Positions 45,232 through 54,208 of a stretch of 64,000 bases of DNA are shown in pieces (the first letter of the stretch is position 1; each line of letters starts with the position of its first letter). The position numbers and the translations under genes are program-made. The notes under the pieces are model-generated. The model searched no databases. It had not been told where the DNA came from and was given only the letters and a program-made list of their open reading frames with translations. Source of the stretch: Ureibacillus composti (lineage in GTDB: Bacteria > Bacillota > Bacilli > Bacillales_A > Planococcaceae); the NCBI GenBank assembly GCA_030348875.1, contig JAUCEP010000002.1, forward strand, positions 1,753,001 through 1,817,000, in the 5' to 3' direction.

Positions 45232-46557
45232 ATGCATTTATATGGAACTCAGAACATTAATAAACATGGACATTTAACGATTGGTGGGGTGGATACTATA
45301 GATCTTGCAAAGACCTATGGTACTCCACTATTCGTTTATGATGTCGATTTAATTCGCCAACGTGCAAAAGGATTTATTGAAACATTTGAAAAGCTTGGCG
45401 TAAAAGCAGAAGTTGCGTATGCGTCTAAGGCTTTTTCGTGTATCGCAATGTATCAACTTGCCCAAGAAGAACGTTTATCTCTTGATGTTGTATCAGGTGG
45501 GGAATTATTCACAGCCATTAAATCTGGATTCCCTAGTGAGCGAATTCACTTCCATGGAAATAATAAATCATATGAAGAAATCGTATTAGCCTTCGATACT
45601 AAAATTGGTTGTATTGTTGTTGATAATTTCTATGAAATTCAATTAATAAAAGAAATTTCACAAGAAAAACAACAAACAATGAAAATTTTACTACGAGTTA
45701 CACCTGGTGTTGAAGCTCATACACATGACTTTATTACAACAGGTCAAGCGGATTCTAAATTCGGTTTTGATATAAATAATGGACAAGCAGATCGTGCGTT
45801 TAAGGAAGTAGTAAATGATGAATACATTGAACTGCTAGGTTTACATTGTCATATTGGTTCCCAAATTTTTGAAACAGATGGCTTTAGTTTAGCAGCAGAA
45901 AAATTGATGGAAAAAATCGGTGATTGGTATAAAAACTATGAGTTTGAATGTAAAGTGTTAAACCTTGGTGGTGGCTTTGGTATTCGTTATACTGAAGACG
46001 ACCAACCTCTAGAACCACAAGTATATGTTGAAGAAATGATCAAAACTGTACAAGCTCAAATCTCTAAGCTAAAATTAACTATGCCAGAAATTTGGATTGA
46101 ACCTGGTCGTTCACTTGTTGGGGATGCTGGTACTTCACTTTATACAATTGGTTCTCATAAAAATGTTCCTGGCATTCGTGATTACATTGCAGTTGATGGT
46201 GGGATGAGTGATAATATTCGCCCAGCACTTTATGATGCTAAATATGAAGCTGTTATTGCGAACAAAGTAAATGAAGAGAAAAATAGTACATACACTGTTG
46301 CAGGGAAACTATGCGAGTCTGGTGATAAATTAATTGTTGATGCGACTTTACAACAAGCGAATTCAGGCGATACATTAGCCATTTTCTGTACAGGAGCATA
46401 TGGATATTCAATGGCGTCAAATTATAACCGAGTACCTAGACCAGCTGTTGTCTTTGTAGAATCAGGTGAACACCAATTAGTAATACAAAGAGAATCTTAT
46501 GAAAATATCATCCAAAATGATCTTCCACTAGCTCTGAAAAAAGGTGTGAAATCATGA
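45232..46557 (+). CDS. lysA: Diaminopimelate decarboxylase
   Basis: 441 residues, full length. Group IV PLP decarboxylase: Schiff-base Lys66 (VAYASKAFSC), PLP phosphate motif LNLGGGFGIRY, EPGRSLVGDAG near 292 and active-site CESGDKL near 363. It makes L-lysine from meso-diaminopimelate in the cytosol. ATG has GGAGGGGAA upstream. Follows spoVAF as in B. subtilis. No lysine riboswitch is seen in the 98-base gap. A short gene overlaps its stop. Confidence 0.97.
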   Translation: MHLYGTQNINKHGHLTIGGVDTIDLAKTYGTPLFVYDVDLIRQRAKGFIETFEKLGVKAEVAYASKAFSCIAMYQLAQEERLSLDVVSGGELFTAIKSGFPSERIHFHGNNKSYEEIVLAFDTKIGCIVVDNFYEIQLIKEISQEKQQTMKILLRVTPGVEAHTHDFITTGQADSKFGFDINNGQADRAFKEVVNDEYIELLGLHCHIGSQIFETDGFSLAAEKLMEKIGDWYKNYEFECKVLNLGGGFGIRYTEDDQPLEPQVYVEEMIKTVQAQISKLKLTMPEIWIEPGRSLVGDAGTSLYTIGSHKNVPGIRDYIAVDGGMSDNIRPALYDAKYEAVIANKVNEEKNSTYTVAGKLCESGDKLIVDATLQQANSGDTLAIFCTGAYGYSMASNYNRVPRPAVVFVESGEHQLVIQRESYENIIQNDLPLALKKGVKS

Positions 46558-46661
46558 GGATTTCCAAATGGTGGCTACTAGCGATTTTAGTAGCGCTATG
46601 CTTTATTTGGGCTATATTTTATATATTCGTAATCATCCCAAACACATCTTTACCGAAGTAA
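46554..46661 (+). CDS. 35-residue single-span membrane peptide overlapping lysA
   Basis: An ATG inside the last bases of lysA (ATGA overlap), preceded by AAAAAAGGTG, opens MRISKWWLLAILVALCFIWA and a further 15 residues ending PNTSLPK. The product has a short basic N-terminus, one transmembrane helix (about 6-30) and a small polar tail, so it is a plausible small membrane protein. The overlap means it is translated by coupling to lysA. I know no homologue. It stops one codon before the interspersed repeat begins, so a longer ancestral protein truncated by the repeat is also possible. Confidence 0.6.
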   Translation: MRISKWWLLAILVALCFIWAIFYIFVIIPNTSLPK

Positions 46662-46812
46662 AAGCGGTGAACGCCCGTTTAGCTTCAACGTTTGCGAAAA
46701 ACGTAACACGAGCTTCGATCGAAGACATACTTAACTAAGAGTGTGCTTCATCTTTAGGAGTCAGAGTATTTGACGGGGGAATTAGTCACTGGCGATAAGA
46801 AGGAAAGGCACT
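46659..46812 (-). repeat. Interspersed intergenic repeat, inverted copy
   Basis: The reverse complement contains GAAGCTAAACGGGCGTTCA and CCGCTTTTA, matching CGGAGCTAAACGGGCGTTCT and CCGCTTTTA at the end of the copy at 58172-58430. The opposite end is poorly conserved. Together with neighbouring sequence it fills the lysA-ribT gap. Confidence 0.6.
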
Positions 46813-46972
46813 TGAAGTGTCGCCACTTGAAGCTAGAATCTTTTCAAAATACAGATGCACTCATACATATTCCAACAAATCCCAATTACTGGAAATGAAC
46901 TTGCGTGTACTGCCTAAATCGTGTAGGATATGTAAAGATGTTGTGCCGAAAGAAAACGAGGGAATGTTATTC

Positions 46973-47341
46973 ATGTTAGTACGCTATAAAAAATCTTTAG
47001 AAAAAATAGCCATGGGATTGCTTTCGTTCATGCCGCAAGAAAAGGACGTTAAGCGATTAATGGAGACAATTCAAACATATGAACAAGAAGATAATTGGCA
47101 ATTGTATTTATGGAAAAAGAACGAAGAATTTGTCGGGATTGTGGGGATTCTAGCACAAGATCATGTTGCAACGATCCAACACATCACAGTTGTTCCTTCT
47201 TATCGAGGAGAAGGTTGTGCAATAGATATGTTAAAACAATTGCTTAAGACCGGTCAATTTACTGAAATTAAGGCAAATGACGAAACAGCTCCTTTTATCC
47301 AAAAATGTCTTCCAAATTTAGAGGATTGTGATTGTCGATAG
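46973..47341 (+). CDS. ribT: RibT-like GNAT acetyltransferase
   Basis: 122 residues from ATG 46973, chosen because MLVRYKKSLEKIAMGLLSFM aligns with the B. subtilis RibT start; GAGGG precedes it. GNAT core: QLYLWKKNEEFVGIVGI, HITVVPSYRGEGCAIDML (acetyl-CoA loop RGEG). RibT ends the riboflavin operon in B. subtilis and its substrate is not established. Here ribD, ribE, ribA and ribH are not adjacent, leaving ribT alone. An upstream extension of the frame lacks family similarity. Confidence 0.85.
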   Translation: MLVRYKKSLEKIAMGLLSFMPQEKDVKRLMETIQTYEQEDNWQLYLWKKNEEFVGIVGILAQDHVATIQHITVVPSYRGEGCAIDMLKQLLKTGQFTEIKANDETAPFIQKCLPNLEDCDCR

Positions 47342-47411
47342 AACTGTTTTAAAGATGAATTGTTTTCTAGATATTGAAGATTGATGATTCGTAGCTTACA
47401 TTTTTTAGAGG

Positions 47412-47446
47412 ATGCAGACGATTATGACTATCGTCTGCATTTTTAT
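47412..47446 (+). terminator. ribT terminator
   Basis: ATGCAGACGAT and ATCGTCTGCAT, an 11-bp perfect stem, then TTTTATC. Confidence 0.88.
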
Positions 47447-47501
47447 CTTTTATTAGCAAAAATAAATTAATATTATATTTGTATGCTAGAATGCATTTTA
47501 G

Positions 47502-48008
47502 CTATTTTAATTTATTAGACTTTATTTTCATTTCACGAGCTAATAGAATATCACTACGATCACGAAGCATATGTTTATGAACTAGATAATTGTCTTCAAC
47601 CGTAGGAAGTTCAATTATTTCCTTTTCAACTAATTGTTTTAAAGAATCATCTAAGACAATTAGTTGAAACGGTTGAAAAGGCATATTTTCTTCGATTGCA
47701 GAAATACTATTAATACATTGCTTACATAAATCTTGGTAATCAATTAGCTGGAAATATAAAGAGTTTTTATTATCTATGAAATTTTCATAGGCTTTTATTA
47801 GAATCCGTATGGCTCCATTACGATTGTTTCTTCGCCAGTGATACATTCCAGTTGCAAGTTGTACATACCCTACTAAGGGATGTTTTTTTTCGCCAGGTGC
47901 AACTTCCTTCCAGTATTCCTCTAGTACTTCGTGGCATTCGAAATAATCTTGGTTACCATTAAAATATGTACAATAATTGACAAATAACGGGTGAAACAAT
48001 GGATGCAT
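47502..48008 (-). CDS. ypuF: DUF309 protein YpuF-like
   Basis: 168 residues. HPLFVNYCTYFNGNQDYFECHEVLEEYWKE contains the DUF309 HEVLE(E/D)xW motif, followed by GYVQLATGMYHWRRNNRNGA. YpuF lies between ribT and scpA in B. subtilis, but there it is on the same strand as scpA; here it is inverted. Helical, cytoplasmic, function unknown. It diverges from scpA across about 325 bases. Confidence 0.88.
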   Translation of the reverse strand: MHPLFHPLFVNYCTYFNGNQDYFECHEVLEEYWKEVAPGEKKHPLVGYVQLATGMYHWRRNNRNGAIRILIKAYENFIDNKNSLYFQLIDYQDLCKQCINSISAIEENMPFQPFQLIVLDDSLKQLVEKEIIELPTVEDNYLVHKHMLRDRSDILLAREMKIKSNKLK

Positions 48009-48334
48009 TACAATCCTCTTTCCTCTATACTAGTATCGGATAATGCTAAGATAAAGTAGTTTAGCATAAAAAACGTGAAATCAATTACATATAAATTATT
48101 ATTATTTTTGATTGATGGCTGAATATTGGTAGAAAAGTAACTTTAAAAAAATACTTCTTAAAACGCAAATGCATTCATATGAAAATAATAGTAATATAAT
48201 TACATTAGAAAGACAAAGTTCGACACATATTAGGTCAGACTTTTTCTTTCATATGCGGATTGTAATAAAAAAATTTCAGTGTTATCCGCTTAAAAGTAGT
48301 AAATAATATACATAAATCGTCAGGTGGTAAACAG
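48009..48334. other. Divergent region between ypuF and scpA
   Basis: 326 bases carrying divergent start signals. GCGGAT (48255) and ATCCGC (48284) could pair but the loop is long; nothing else is apparent. Confidence 0.4.
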
Positions 48335-49108
48335 ATGTATGAAGTAAAATTAGATGCCTTTACGGGCCCGCTTGATTTATTATTGCATTTAATACATCGC
48401 TTGGAAATTGATATTTATGATATTCCAATGGCAGAATTAACTGCACAATATATTGATCATATCCATGCAATGAAAGAATTAGAATTAAATGAAGCAAGTG
48501 AATATTTAGTTATGGCAGCAACGTTGTTAGCCATTAAAAGCCGAATGCTCCTTCCGATTCATGAAGGAGAAATGGAAGATGCTGAATTTGAAGTGGATGG
48601 GCCTGACCCACGGGAAGAGTTGGTAACAAAATTAATTGAATACAAAAAATATAAGGAGGCAGCATCACAATTAAAATTATTAGAATCTGATCGATCTCAA
48701 GTGTATACTCGTCCACCATCTGATTTATCAGATTATACACCAGATGAACAGCTGTCTCTTTTTGATGCAAATGTAAATGTATTTGATATGTTAAGCGCTT
48801 TTCAAAAGTTGCTACGCCGGAAGCAATTGAAAAAACCTTTACAGACTAGAATTTCAAGAAAAGAAATCTCAGTAAAAGATCAAATGATTTCTGTCATTGA
48901 TTCATTAAAATCACGTGGTGGTAGGACAACTTTTGCAGATTTATTTCCTTACGAAGATAAGTCAACACTAATCGTCACGTTTTTATCTATTCTTGAACTA
49001 ATGAAACGCCAAATCGTTTTTGTAGAACAAGAAAATAACTTCGAAGACCTAACAGTTATTTTACAGAAGGAGGTTACTCCGGGTGAACTCGAACAATTTG
49101 ATGAGTAA
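48335..49108 (+). CDS. scpA: Segregation and condensation protein ScpA
   Basis: 257 residues, the kleisin of the bacterial SMC complex. The N-terminal Smc-neck-binding region starts YEVKLDAFTGPLDLLLHLIH, with YLVMAATLLAIKSRMLLP next, and a C-terminal winged helix (about 185-250). It bridges Smc heads with ScpB to organise the chromosome. ATG at 48335 follows CAGGTGG. Overlaps scpB by 26 bases. Confidence 0.96.
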   Translation: MYEVKLDAFTGPLDLLLHLIHRLEIDIYDIPMAELTAQYIDHIHAMKELELNEASEYLVMAATLLAIKSRMLLPIHEGEMEDAEFEVDGPDPREELVTKLIEYKKYKEAASQLKLLESDRSQVYTRPPSDLSDYTPDEQLSLFDANVNVFDMLSAFQKLLRRKQLKKPLQTRISRKEISVKDQMISVIDSLKSRGGRTTFADLFPYEDKSTLIVTFLSILELMKRQIVFVEQENNFEDLTVILQKEVTPGELEQFDE

Positions 49109-49682
49109 AATTGAAGCATTACTTTTTGTTGTTGGGGATGATGGTTTAACAGTTAAACAGCTCTCTCAATTACTAGAAGTAGATGAAATAGATATAGAAG
49201 CAGGTTTAAGTGAGCTCGAAACGAATTATACTGAATCAGAAGAGCGTGGTATAACATTGAAAAATTTGGCCGGTACGTATCAACTGACTACCAAACCTGC
49301 CTTCGCTGACACGATTAAAAAGCTTGTAGAAAATCCAACAAGCCATGTACTTTCATCTGCATCCCTTGAAGTACTAGCCATTATTGCGTATAAGCAACCA
49401 ATAACAAGAGCAGAGGTTGAGGATCTGCGTGGTGTAAAGAGTGAACGTCCAATCCAAACCCTTATCTCACGTGCGCTTGTTCAAGAAGTTGGACGAGCAG
49501 AAAGAACAGGGCGGGCCATACTTTATGGTACAACAAAGGAGTTTCTTAATTATTTCGGATTAGAGGATATTAAGGATCTACCGCCACTACCTGAAGGAGA
49601 ATCGATTGAAGACAACCAGGAAACTGATTTATTTATGACGAAATTCCAAGAAGCATTTAGTAACGAAGAACAAAACAATTAA
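49083..49682 (+). CDS. scpB: Segregation and condensation protein ScpB
   Basis: 199 residues from GTG 49083, which is placed ideally after AAGGAGG; an internal ATG at 49101 is less likely. Two winged-helix domains (about 8-85 and 90-165), with IEALLFVVGDDGLT, LEVLAIIAYKQPITRAEVE and the invariant RGVKSERPIQTLI. A dimer binds ScpA in the Smc complex. The dacB-like gene begins 15 bases after its stop. Confidence 0.96.
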   Translation: MNSNNLMSKIEALLFVVGDDGLTVKQLSQLLEVDEIDIEAGLSELETNYTESEERGITLKNLAGTYQLTTKPAFADTIKKLVENPTSHVLSSASLEVLAIIAYKQPITRAEVEDLRGVKSERPIQTLISRALVQEVGRAERTGRAILYGTTKEFLNYFGLEDIKDLPPLPEGESIEDNQETDLFMTKFQEAFSNEEQNN

Positions 49683-49696
49683 AAAGGAGTGACAAC

Positions 49697-50692
49697 TTGA
49701 AAAGAATTGTCAAATTCTTAGTTGTAGTTGCATGTTCGATCACTGTTTATTTCTCTGTTGCTCAAGCAGCGAGTGCATCATATGCAGTGATTGACGCTGA
49801 AACGGGACGTCTATTACAAGGAAGTAATCCACATGGACAAGCGCCAATTGCGAGTTTGACGAAAATGTGGACAGCACTAATTGCGATTGAAAACAGTAAT
49901 CTTCAAGATGAGGTTGTCATTTCAAGGGATGCAGTAATGAGTGAAGGTTCTTCAATTTATTTAGAACAAGGTGAAAAGGTTCCGGTTGAGACGTTATTAT
50001 ACGGTCTAATGCTTCGTTCAGGTAATGATGCTGCGTGGGCACTTGCAGAGCATGCCGGAGGTTCAGTTCCTGGTTTTGTAGATTTAATGAATGAAAAGGC
50101 AATGCTTTATGGTCTAAATCAAACATATTTTACAAATCCTTCGGGGTTACATCATGATTATCATCTTTCATCGGCTTTCGATACAGCCCAAATGTTACGA
50201 ATTGCGATGGAAAATGAAACGTTTTATAAGATAGCTTCAACGATTAATTATAAAAGTTCCACAAAAAATGGGACGACTTGGCAGAATAAACATCGTTTGT
50301 TAAGAGAACAAGTAGGAGCAGTTGCAGGGAAAACTGGTTTTACGAAAGTAGCTGGAAGAACACTCGCAACTTATTTTGAGAAGGATCAAAAGAAAGTCAT
50401 CGTTGTTACATTAAATGAATCAAATGATTGGAATGTTCATAAGTCGCTTGCACAACAAGTATTTGCAAAGTATAGTCTTGTTACGGTTGCAAAAAAAGGG
50501 AAATATAAAGTGACGAACAATAGATCAGTGAATCTGGAAGAACCGATTCAATTATTATTAACTAAACAAGAACAGAAGGAACTAAAAAATGTCCTTCAGA
50601 TTTCTCGTAATGAAGATGTTAACTTCGGGAATTGGAATATATTCTTGAATGATCAAAGAATTTTTTCAAAGAAGGTAACTTTAAATAAATAG
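49697..50692 (+). CDS. D-alanyl-D-alanine carboxypeptidase (DacB-like, S11)
   Basis: 331 residues. Signal peptide at about 1-28 ending AQAASA. The penicillin-binding motifs are SLTK (SxxK, about 53-56), SGN (about 108) in MLRSGNDAAWAL, and KTGFT (about 214). It trims the stem peptide of peptidoglycan. Position after scpB corresponds to B. subtilis dacB, a spore cortex enzyme, but the protein is shorter (usually about 380 residues) and spmA-spmB, which follow dacB there, are absent. A vegetative role is possible. TTG start with AAAAAGGAG upstream. Confidence 0.85.
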   Translation: MKRIVKFLVVVACSITVYFSVAQAASASYAVIDAETGRLLQGSNPHGQAPIASLTKMWTALIAIENSNLQDEVVISRDAVMSEGSSIYLEQGEKVPVETLLYGLMLRSGNDAAWALAEHAGGSVPGFVDLMNEKAMLYGLNQTYFTNPSGLHHDYHLSSAFDTAQMLRIAMENETFYKIASTINYKSSTKNGTTWQNKHRLLREQVGAVAGKTGFTKVAGRTLATYFEKDQKKVIVVTLNESNDWNVHKSLAQQVFAKYSLVTVAKKGKYKVTNNRSVNLEEPIQLLLTKQEQKELKNVLQISRNEDVNFGNWNIFLNDQRIFSKKVTLNK

Positions 50693-51152
50693 CGGGTCAA
50701 ACCTTCAAAAAAATTTAGCGCTTCGTTTTCATCGGAATCTTAGTTGAAAACGGAGCGCTTTGATTATGCTTTAGGTCTATGTAGGTACTTCTAAATGTAT
50801 TTAGTGAAATCAAGTATATGTCAAAATAATAAAACATCTTTGAAATAAAGCAATTTTCCTTTAACTAATATATAAAATATGACATAATTTTCACAGATAA
50901 ATGGTAATTCGACTACGTTTTACAACTTATAGTTTTTTTAGGATATTTAGATTTAAGAAAAGATGATCACAGGATTGTAATACGATTACTCGTTAAAGAG
51001 TTGCATACTGTCAAAAACATATTGTCAGCGCTTCTTCTAAGAATAACTCGTTATCGATAAATGCAATAAATAAAAACATTGGAACAAACATTTTTAAAAC
51101 GCGTAAAGCAAACGAACGCGTACAACATTTATATTTGGACGGAGTGATTTTT
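50693..51152. other. Intergenic region between carboxypeptidase and rluB
   Basis: 460 bases; a terminator stands at 50717-50762 and the rest is AT-rich with no gene found where spmA and spmB lie in B. subtilis. Confidence 0.5.
50717..50762 (+). terminator. Terminator after carboxypeptidase gene
   Basis: AGCGCTTCGTTTTC pairs with GAAAACGGAGCGCT across a 16-base loop (T-G mispair inside), then TTGATTAT. Confidence 0.7.
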
Positions 51153-51887
51153 TTGGAAAGATTACAAAAGGTAATCGCGTATGCAGGTGTTGCATCGAGA
51201 CGAAAAGCAGAAGAACTAATTTTAGAAGGTAAAGTAAAGGTCAATGGAAAAGTTGTTCGAGAACTAGGGACAAAGGTTTCAAGCTCAGACACTGTGGAAG
51301 TGAATGGAGTTAAGCTTGAAAAAGAAGACAAGGTGTATTTCTTACTTTATAAGCCTAGAGGTGTTATTTCAGCTGTTACAGACGATAAAGGTCGTAAAAC
51401 GGTAACCGATCTATTCAAGAAACATGTACAAGAGCGAATTTTCCCTGTAGGACGCTTAGACTATGATACATCCGGTTTACTATTATTAACGAATGATGGA
51501 GAGTTTGCTAATTTAATAACTCATCCTAAATACAAAATAGACAAAACCTATATTGCACGTGTTAAAGGTATTCCAACAATTGAAAATTTAAAGAAACTTC
51601 AGCGCGGAATTAAATTAGAAGATGGCAAAACTGCTCCCGCAAAAGTAAGTATGACGACATTTGATGAGAAAGCAAACAAAGCAATTGTCGAAATTACAAT
51701 ACATGAAGGGCGAAATCGTCAGGTTCGTCGTATGTTCGATGCGATCGGTACACCAGTCGTAAAATTAAAACGTGAACGTCTAGCATTTTTAGATTTAACA
51801 GGCCTAAGTACAGGAGAATATCGAGAACTTACAAAACATGAAGTAAAATTATTGCGTGTATTGGCTGAAACTGGCAAAATTGATTAA
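51153..51887 (+). CDS. rluB: 23S rRNA pseudouridine synthase RluB
   Basis: 244 residues from TTG 51153 (site GGACGGAG); the following MERLQKVIAYAGVASRRKAE is identical in style to B. subtilis RluB. S4 domain (about 2-60) for RNA binding, then the RsuA/RluB catalytic domain with FPVGRLDYDTSGLLLLTNDG containing the catalytic Asp (about 106) and EGRNRQVRRMFDAIG. It modifies U in helix 89-93 region of 23S rRNA in the family. It precedes resA as in B. subtilis. Confidence 0.93.
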   Translation: MERLQKVIAYAGVASRRKAEELILEGKVKVNGKVVRELGTKVSSSDTVEVNGVKLEKEDKVYFLLYKPRGVISAVTDDKGRKTVTDLFKKHVQERIFPVGRLDYDTSGLLLLTNDGEFANLITHPKYKIDKTYIARVKGIPTIENLKKLQRGIKLEDGKTAPAKVSMTTFDEKANKAIVEITIHEGRNRQVRRMFDAIGTPVVKLKRERLAFLDLTGLSTGEYRELTKHEVKLLRVLAETGKID

Positions 51888-52003
51888 CACTGTTATTAAA
51901 GTGTAAACGTTCACAAATCCTTCATAATCATAAAAGATGCAATCGTTAATTTTGCTATAATAAAGAAGATTCAAATAGTTTTTTATGGGGAGGTTGCCGT
52001 TAA

Positions 52004-52537
52004 ATGGAAAAGAAAAAGAAACGTACAATTCTGCGTTCCGTTATTCTAGTTGTTCTCGTGGCAGCAATCGTTTATACAGTATATAGTTCTGCAACGAAAG
52101 ATAAAGTAGAAGTACTGCAAGAAGGCGCAGAGGCACCTAATTTTGAATTAGTTGATTTAAATGGTGAAACACATCGTCTATCAGATTACGAAGGCCAAGG
52201 CGTATTTTTAAACTTCTGGGGTACTTGGTGTGAACCATGTAAAAAAGAGATGCCTGCTATGGATCGTCAATACGCAGCATATAAGGATCAAGGTGTACAT
52301 GTGTTAGCGGTTAATATCGCACAATCTGATTTTGAAGTTCAGAACTTTGTTGATACTTATAGGTTATCATTCCCTGTAGTAATAGATAAAACTAAAAGTG
52401 TCATGACTGCATATAACATTAACCCACTACCAACAACGATGTTGATTAGTCCTGAAGGCAAGGTGGAAAAAATTATTACTGGTGAAATGACTGAAAAACA
52501 AATTGCCTCTTTTATGGAGTCGATTAAGCCAGAATAG
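52004..52537 (+). CDS. resA: Thiol-disulfide oxidoreductase ResA
   Basis: 177 residues. N-terminal membrane anchor (about 9-27), then an extracytoplasmic thioredoxin fold with active site WCEPC (about 75-79) and cis-Pro region PLPTTMLIS. ResA reduces apocytochrome c haem-binding Cys before haem ligation by ResBC. GGGGAGGTTGCC precedes the ATG, and TATAAT lies at 51956. First gene of the res operon; nine bases before resB. Confidence 0.95.
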   Translation: MEKKKKRTILRSVILVVLVAAIVYTVYSSATKDKVEVLQEGAEAPNFELVDLNGETHRLSDYEGQGVFLNFWGTWCEPCKKEMPAMDRQYAAYKDQGVHVLAVNIAQSDFEVQNFVDTYRLSFPVVIDKTKSVMTAYNINPLPTTMLISPEGKVEKIITGEMTEKQIASFMESIKPE

Positions 52538-52546
52538 GAGTACGGG

Positions 52547-54208
52547 ATGATGGAAAAAATCATTTGTGTCTGTAATCACGAAAATCCAGTAGGCACTAAG
52601 ATTTGTGCAAACTGTGGGCGTCCTTTAACTGAAGAGGAACAAAATAGTAAAGTCTTAGATATGAAATATGATGGATCTGCCATTCGTTCTAAAACCTACA
52701 ACAAATCCATTGTAGATAAAATTTGGAATTTCTTTTCTAGTGTAAAAGTGGGGGTTTCATTAATAATCATTACATTAGTAGCGGCATCCATCGGCACTAT
52801 TTTCCCTCAAGAATTTTATGTTTCTGCCGGTACAGAACTTGAAAGAGAACTCTATTATGAAAAAACTTACGGTTCATTAGGAAAGCTTTATTATTCCTTA
52901 GGTTTAGCGGATATATATAGTTCGTGGTGGTTCCAAGTGTTAGTCGGTATGCTTGGAATTTCAATCATCGTAGCAAGTCTTGACCGTGGCTTACCTCTTT
53001 ATAAATCTTTGAAAAATCAACGAGTGAAGCGACATGAGAGTTTCATGAAACGTCAACGTGTTATTGCAGAAGGTGCCATAACAGAAGGGGATTCAACTCG
53101 TACGTTAGATTTAATCGAAGAAAAAATGAAAAACTTAAAATATAAAGTGCGACGTGAAGGCAATGCACTTTTGGCAGAACGCGGACGATTTGCTCGTTCT
53201 GGTCCGTACATAAATCACGTTGGTTTAATTATTTTCTTACTTGGAGTTATGTTCCGTTTACTTCCTGGATTTTACGTAGATGAAGCCATGTGGATTCGTG
53301 AAGGGGAAACTCGTGCTGTTCCGGGAATGGATGGATACTTCCTTGAAAATGAAAAGTTCATTTTAGAAACATATGATAATGATCCAACAGAATCGCAAAA
53401 ACAACAGGGTGTTAACGTTGTAGCGAAAAACTATCAAACTAATGTGAAATTATACAAACAGTCAGAAGATGCAGTAGCCGGACAATCAGATAATTTAGAA
53501 TTAGTTCAAGACTACTCAATTCGAGTAAATCATCCATTACAACAAGAAGGTTACTCATTCTATCAAATGGATTTCCGTTTAAATGAATTAAAGGAAATGC
53601 GTTTCAGTTTAACGAATAAAGAAACTGGTGAATCGTTAGGACCCGTTAATATTGATTTAACAAATCCACAAAAAGAGTATGTGATTGATGATCAAACAAA
53701 AGTTGCATTATTAGGCTATTACCCAGATTTTTCTGGATTTGAAAATGGTGAACCACAAACAAAAACACCAACTCCAAATAATCCAGCCTTTATTTTTAAA
53801 ATGTTCACACCTGAGAAACCTGATGGAGAAGTTAGCTTTGTGGCAATTCAACAAACGATTGAACCAAATGGAGATAACGTCTATAAAATGGCATTCCAAG
53901 GTGTTGAAACTAGAAATATGTCTGGTTTAACGGTTCACAAAGACCGGACAATTCCAATTTTAGCAATTGGAGGATTCATCTTCCTATTAGGTGTTGCGAT
54001 TGGATCATATTGGAGCCATCGTCGTGTATGGGTACAACAATTAGATGATGGTACAATCAGACTTGCAGCACATACAAATAAAAACTGGTTCACCATTAAG
54101 AAAGATATCGATGCTATAACGGAATACGCACATTTACCAAAATATGTTGATCAGTTAGACGTTGAGGATGAGGAACAAAATGAAAAGGAAGGTGACAATA
54201 CCTTATGA
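52547..54208 (+). CDS. resB: Cytochrome c biogenesis protein ResB
   Basis: 553 residues. The N-terminal zinc-ribbon-like CVCNHENPVGTKICANCGRP is also found in Bacillus ResB. Three membrane segments near 70-95, 125-145 and 220-240, a large extracytoplasmic domain, and a final segment near 475-492 followed by SHRRVWVQ. With ResC it forms the system II haem channel and ligase. Overlaps resC by four bases. Confidence 0.94.
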   Translation: MMEKIICVCNHENPVGTKICANCGRPLTEEEQNSKVLDMKYDGSAIRSKTYNKSIVDKIWNFFSSVKVGVSLIIITLVAASIGTIFPQEFYVSAGTELERELYYEKTYGSLGKLYYSLGLADIYSSWWFQVLVGMLGISIIVASLDRGLPLYKSLKNQRVKRHESFMKRQRVIAEGAITEGDSTRTLDLIEEKMKNLKYKVRREGNALLAERGRFARSGPYINHVGLIIFLLGVMFRLLPGFYVDEAMWIREGETRAVPGMDGYFLENEKFILETYDNDPTESQKQQGVNVVAKNYQTNVKLYKQSEDAVAGQSDNLELVQDYSIRVNHPLQQEGYSFYQMDFRLNELKEMRFSLTNKETGESLGPVNIDLTNPQKEYVIDDQTKVALLGYYPDFSGFENGEPQTKTPTPNNPAFIFKMFTPEKPDGEVSFVAIQQTIEPNGDNVYKMAFQGVETRNMSGLTVHKDRTIPILAIGGFIFLLGVAIGSYWSHRRVWVQQLDDGTIRLAAHTNKNWFTIKKDIDAITEYAHLPKYVDQLDVEDEEQNEKEGDNTL

